In this document: positions 4,783-5,941 of the stretch, piece after piece
Layout: every line of letters begins with the position of its first letter
Position numbering within the stretch: position 1 is the first letter of the stretch
Assembly (NCBI GenBank): GCA_023436685.1
Contig: JAEZIL010000059.1
Coordinates: 1-5,941, forward strand
Reading direction: 5' to 3'
Length of the DNA stretch: 5,941 bases
Source of the DNA: Bacteroidota bacterium
GTDB lineage: Bacteria > Bacteroidota > Bacteroidia > Chitinophagales > Chitinophagaceae
Notes under the pieces: generated by a model
Databases searched by the model: none
What the model was told of the DNA's origin: nothing
What the model saw: the letters and a program-made list of their open reading frames with translations, nothing else
Program-made: the position numbers and the translations under genes

Positions 4783-5941
4783 ATGATTGCACTGGGAGGC
4801 AAGCCTCTTGATCTGGCGGCTTTTGAACAGATCGTTCTACAACAAAAAGATTTCAAAATAACACCTGCTGCACTTAGCGAAGTAAAGCAGAGCTTTCAAT
4901 TCTTACAGTCTTTCTCGAAAGACAAGCTGATATACGGAATAAATACTGGCTTCGGCCCCATGGCACAATACCGTATAGATGAAGAAGACCGTAAGCAATT
5001 ACAGTATAACCTGATCCGTAGCCATAGTTCAGGCATGGGGCAACTCTTGTCAGCCCAGCAGTGCCGCGCTACTATGCTTGCAAGGGTAAATACCCTACTA
5101 TTAGGTTTTTCAGGCGTACATATTAATCTTATTGAGCTGGCAGTAAAACTGATGAATGCCGATGCATATCCCGCTATATATACCCATGGGGGTGTAGGTG
5201 CCAGTGGCGACCTTGTACAACTTGCCCACCTTGCCCTCGGCCTTATAGGCGAAGGCGATTTCTGGTACAAAGGCAAAGTAATGCCCGCTAAAAAAGTATA
5301 TAAAGAACTTGGCCTGCAACCATTGCAAATACATATCAGGGAAGGTTTAGGCTTGCTGAATGGCACATCGGCAATGACCGGCATAGGCGCTATTAACGTA
5401 CTACATGCACGCAAGCTGATGACCGGGCAAATACTGTTCTCGCTTATGGTAAATGAGATAATGGAGGCTTACGACGACCATTTTTCTGAAGAGCTGAATG
5501 CAGTAAAACTACACCCCGGCCAGCAAATGGTAGCAAAGGCAATGCGCGCTATATCTAAAAAAAGTAAGCTGCTGCGCAAGCGCCATGAACACCTGTACGA
5601 TAAAAAAGTAACCGAACAGGTTATTGACGATAAGGTACAGGAATACTATTCACTACGCTGCGTACCCCAGATATTGGGGCCGGTTTACGATACCATTGAA
5701 AGTACTGCACGGGTTATTACTAATGAATTGAACTCCGTTAATGATAACCCTATCATAGACCGAAAAAATAAAAACATATTCCACGGCGGCAATTTCCACG
5801 GAGATTATATATCGCTGGAGATGGACAAATTAAAAATAGCCGTTACTAAGCTTTCTATGCTTGCCGAGCGGCAATTGAACTTCCTGCTCAACCATCACCT
5901 CAACCAAAAGCTACCGCCGTTTATCAACAAAGGTACTTTGG
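4783..5941 (+). CDS. MIO-type aromatic amino acid ammonia-lyase, likely tyrosine ammonia-lyase of flexirubin type (C-terminus cut by window edge)
   Basis: The frame is open from ATG 4783 to the right edge (386 residues; full members have about 500). Enzymes of the HAL/PAL/TAL family remove ammonia from histidine, phenylalanine or tyrosine using a self-made MIO group. The MIO triad Ala140-Ser141-Gly142 is in GGVGASGDL. Other active-site residues matching Pseudomonas histidase are Tyr51 (YGINTGFG), His81 (RSHSSG), Asn193 (LLNGTSAMTG), Gln286, Tyr289 and Arg292 (VQEYYSLRCVPQ) and Phe338 (GGNFHG). The catalytic Glu near the C-terminus lies outside the window. The strings FGPMAQYRI, LQYNLIRSHSSG, GASGDLVQL and FHGDYISLEMDKLKI match, as I recall, the Flavobacterium johnsoniae tyrosine ammonia-lyase better than histidases (GASGDLAPL). 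Such lyases supply 4-coumarate for flexirubin pigments. No hut gene is nearby. Family is certain; substrate is inferred, and histidase remains possible. Confidence 0.93.
   Translation, partial: MIALGGKPLDLAAFEQIVLQQKDFKITPAALSEVKQSFQFLQSFSKDKLIYGINTGFGPMAQYRIDEEDRKQLQYNLIRSHSSGMGQLLSAQQCRATMLARVNTLLLGFSGVHINLIELAVKLMNADAYPAIYTHGGVGASGDLVQLAHLALGLIGEGDFWYKGKVMPAKKVYKELGLQPLQIHIREGLGLLNGTSAMTGIGAINVLHARKLMTGQILFSLMVNEIMEAYDDHFSEELNAVKLHPGQQMVAKAMRAISKKSKLLRKRHEHLYDKKVTEQVIDDKVQEYYSLRCVPQILGPVYDTIESTARVITNELNSVNDNPIIDRKNKNIFHGGNFHGDYISLEMDKLKIAVTKLSMLAERQLNFLLNHHLNQKLPPFINKGTL

Noticed and set aside
4896..5414. Long minus-strand open frame (172 codons) opposite the lyase gene, with a second one at 5110-5334
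   Set aside because: They are shadows of a clearly conserved coding frame, and their translations are cysteine/serine/proline-rich with no recognisable domain.

Overview
The window looks like chromosomal DNA of a Bacteroidota bacterium, probably near the Chitinophagaceae/Sphingobacteriia or Flavobacteriia. Three things point there. Start codons lack Shine-Dalgarno sequences and are preceded by AT-rich DNA. Exact copies of the Bacteroidota -7 promoter element TAnnTTTG lie just ahead of three genes. Several proteins also have Bacteroidota-type sequences: an RprY-like response regulator, PdxJ with the [11 protein letters not shown] start, and an aromatic amino acid lyase of the flexirubin-pathway type. 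No RNA gene, mobile element, CRISPR array or origin was seen.

Layout. Positions 1-690 (minus) hold the N-terminal 230 residues of a lipoprotein-type peptide/solute-binding protein (SBP family 5), cut by the left edge. It is divergent from pdxJ (742-1464, plus), which makes pyridoxine 5'-phosphate. pdxJ runs tail-to-tail into an OmpR-class response regulator (1461-2165, minus), and the two stop codons share one CTAG. After a 149-base gap comes ruvC (2315-2905, minus), the Holliday-junction resolvase. RuvC is divergent, with only 11 bases between start codons, from a multi-pass membrane protein of the LPG_synthase_TM/flippase-like family (2917-3864, plus). Both members of that pair appear to start with TTG. 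Next on the plus strand are a secreted DUF3108 protein (3902-4702) and the first 386 residues of a MIO-type aromatic amino acid ammonia-lyase (4783 to the right edge).

Working together. The left part is a set of unrelated housekeeping genes: vitamin B6 synthesis, DNA recombination, a regulator and peptide uptake. The right part is three same-strand genes, two of them for envelope proteins, ending in the lyase. The lyase carries the complete HAL/PAL/TAL active site present up to the edge. Its local sequence resembles, from memory, the tyrosine ammonia-lyase of Flavobacterium johnsoniae more than ordinary histidase. It may therefore mark the start of a flexirubin or aryl-polyene type pigment locus to the right of the window. 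That is an inference; the rest of such a cluster is not in view. Nothing in the window amounts to a clearly new system. The most useful leads are the lyase identity, the paired TTG starts and the shared intergenic spaces.
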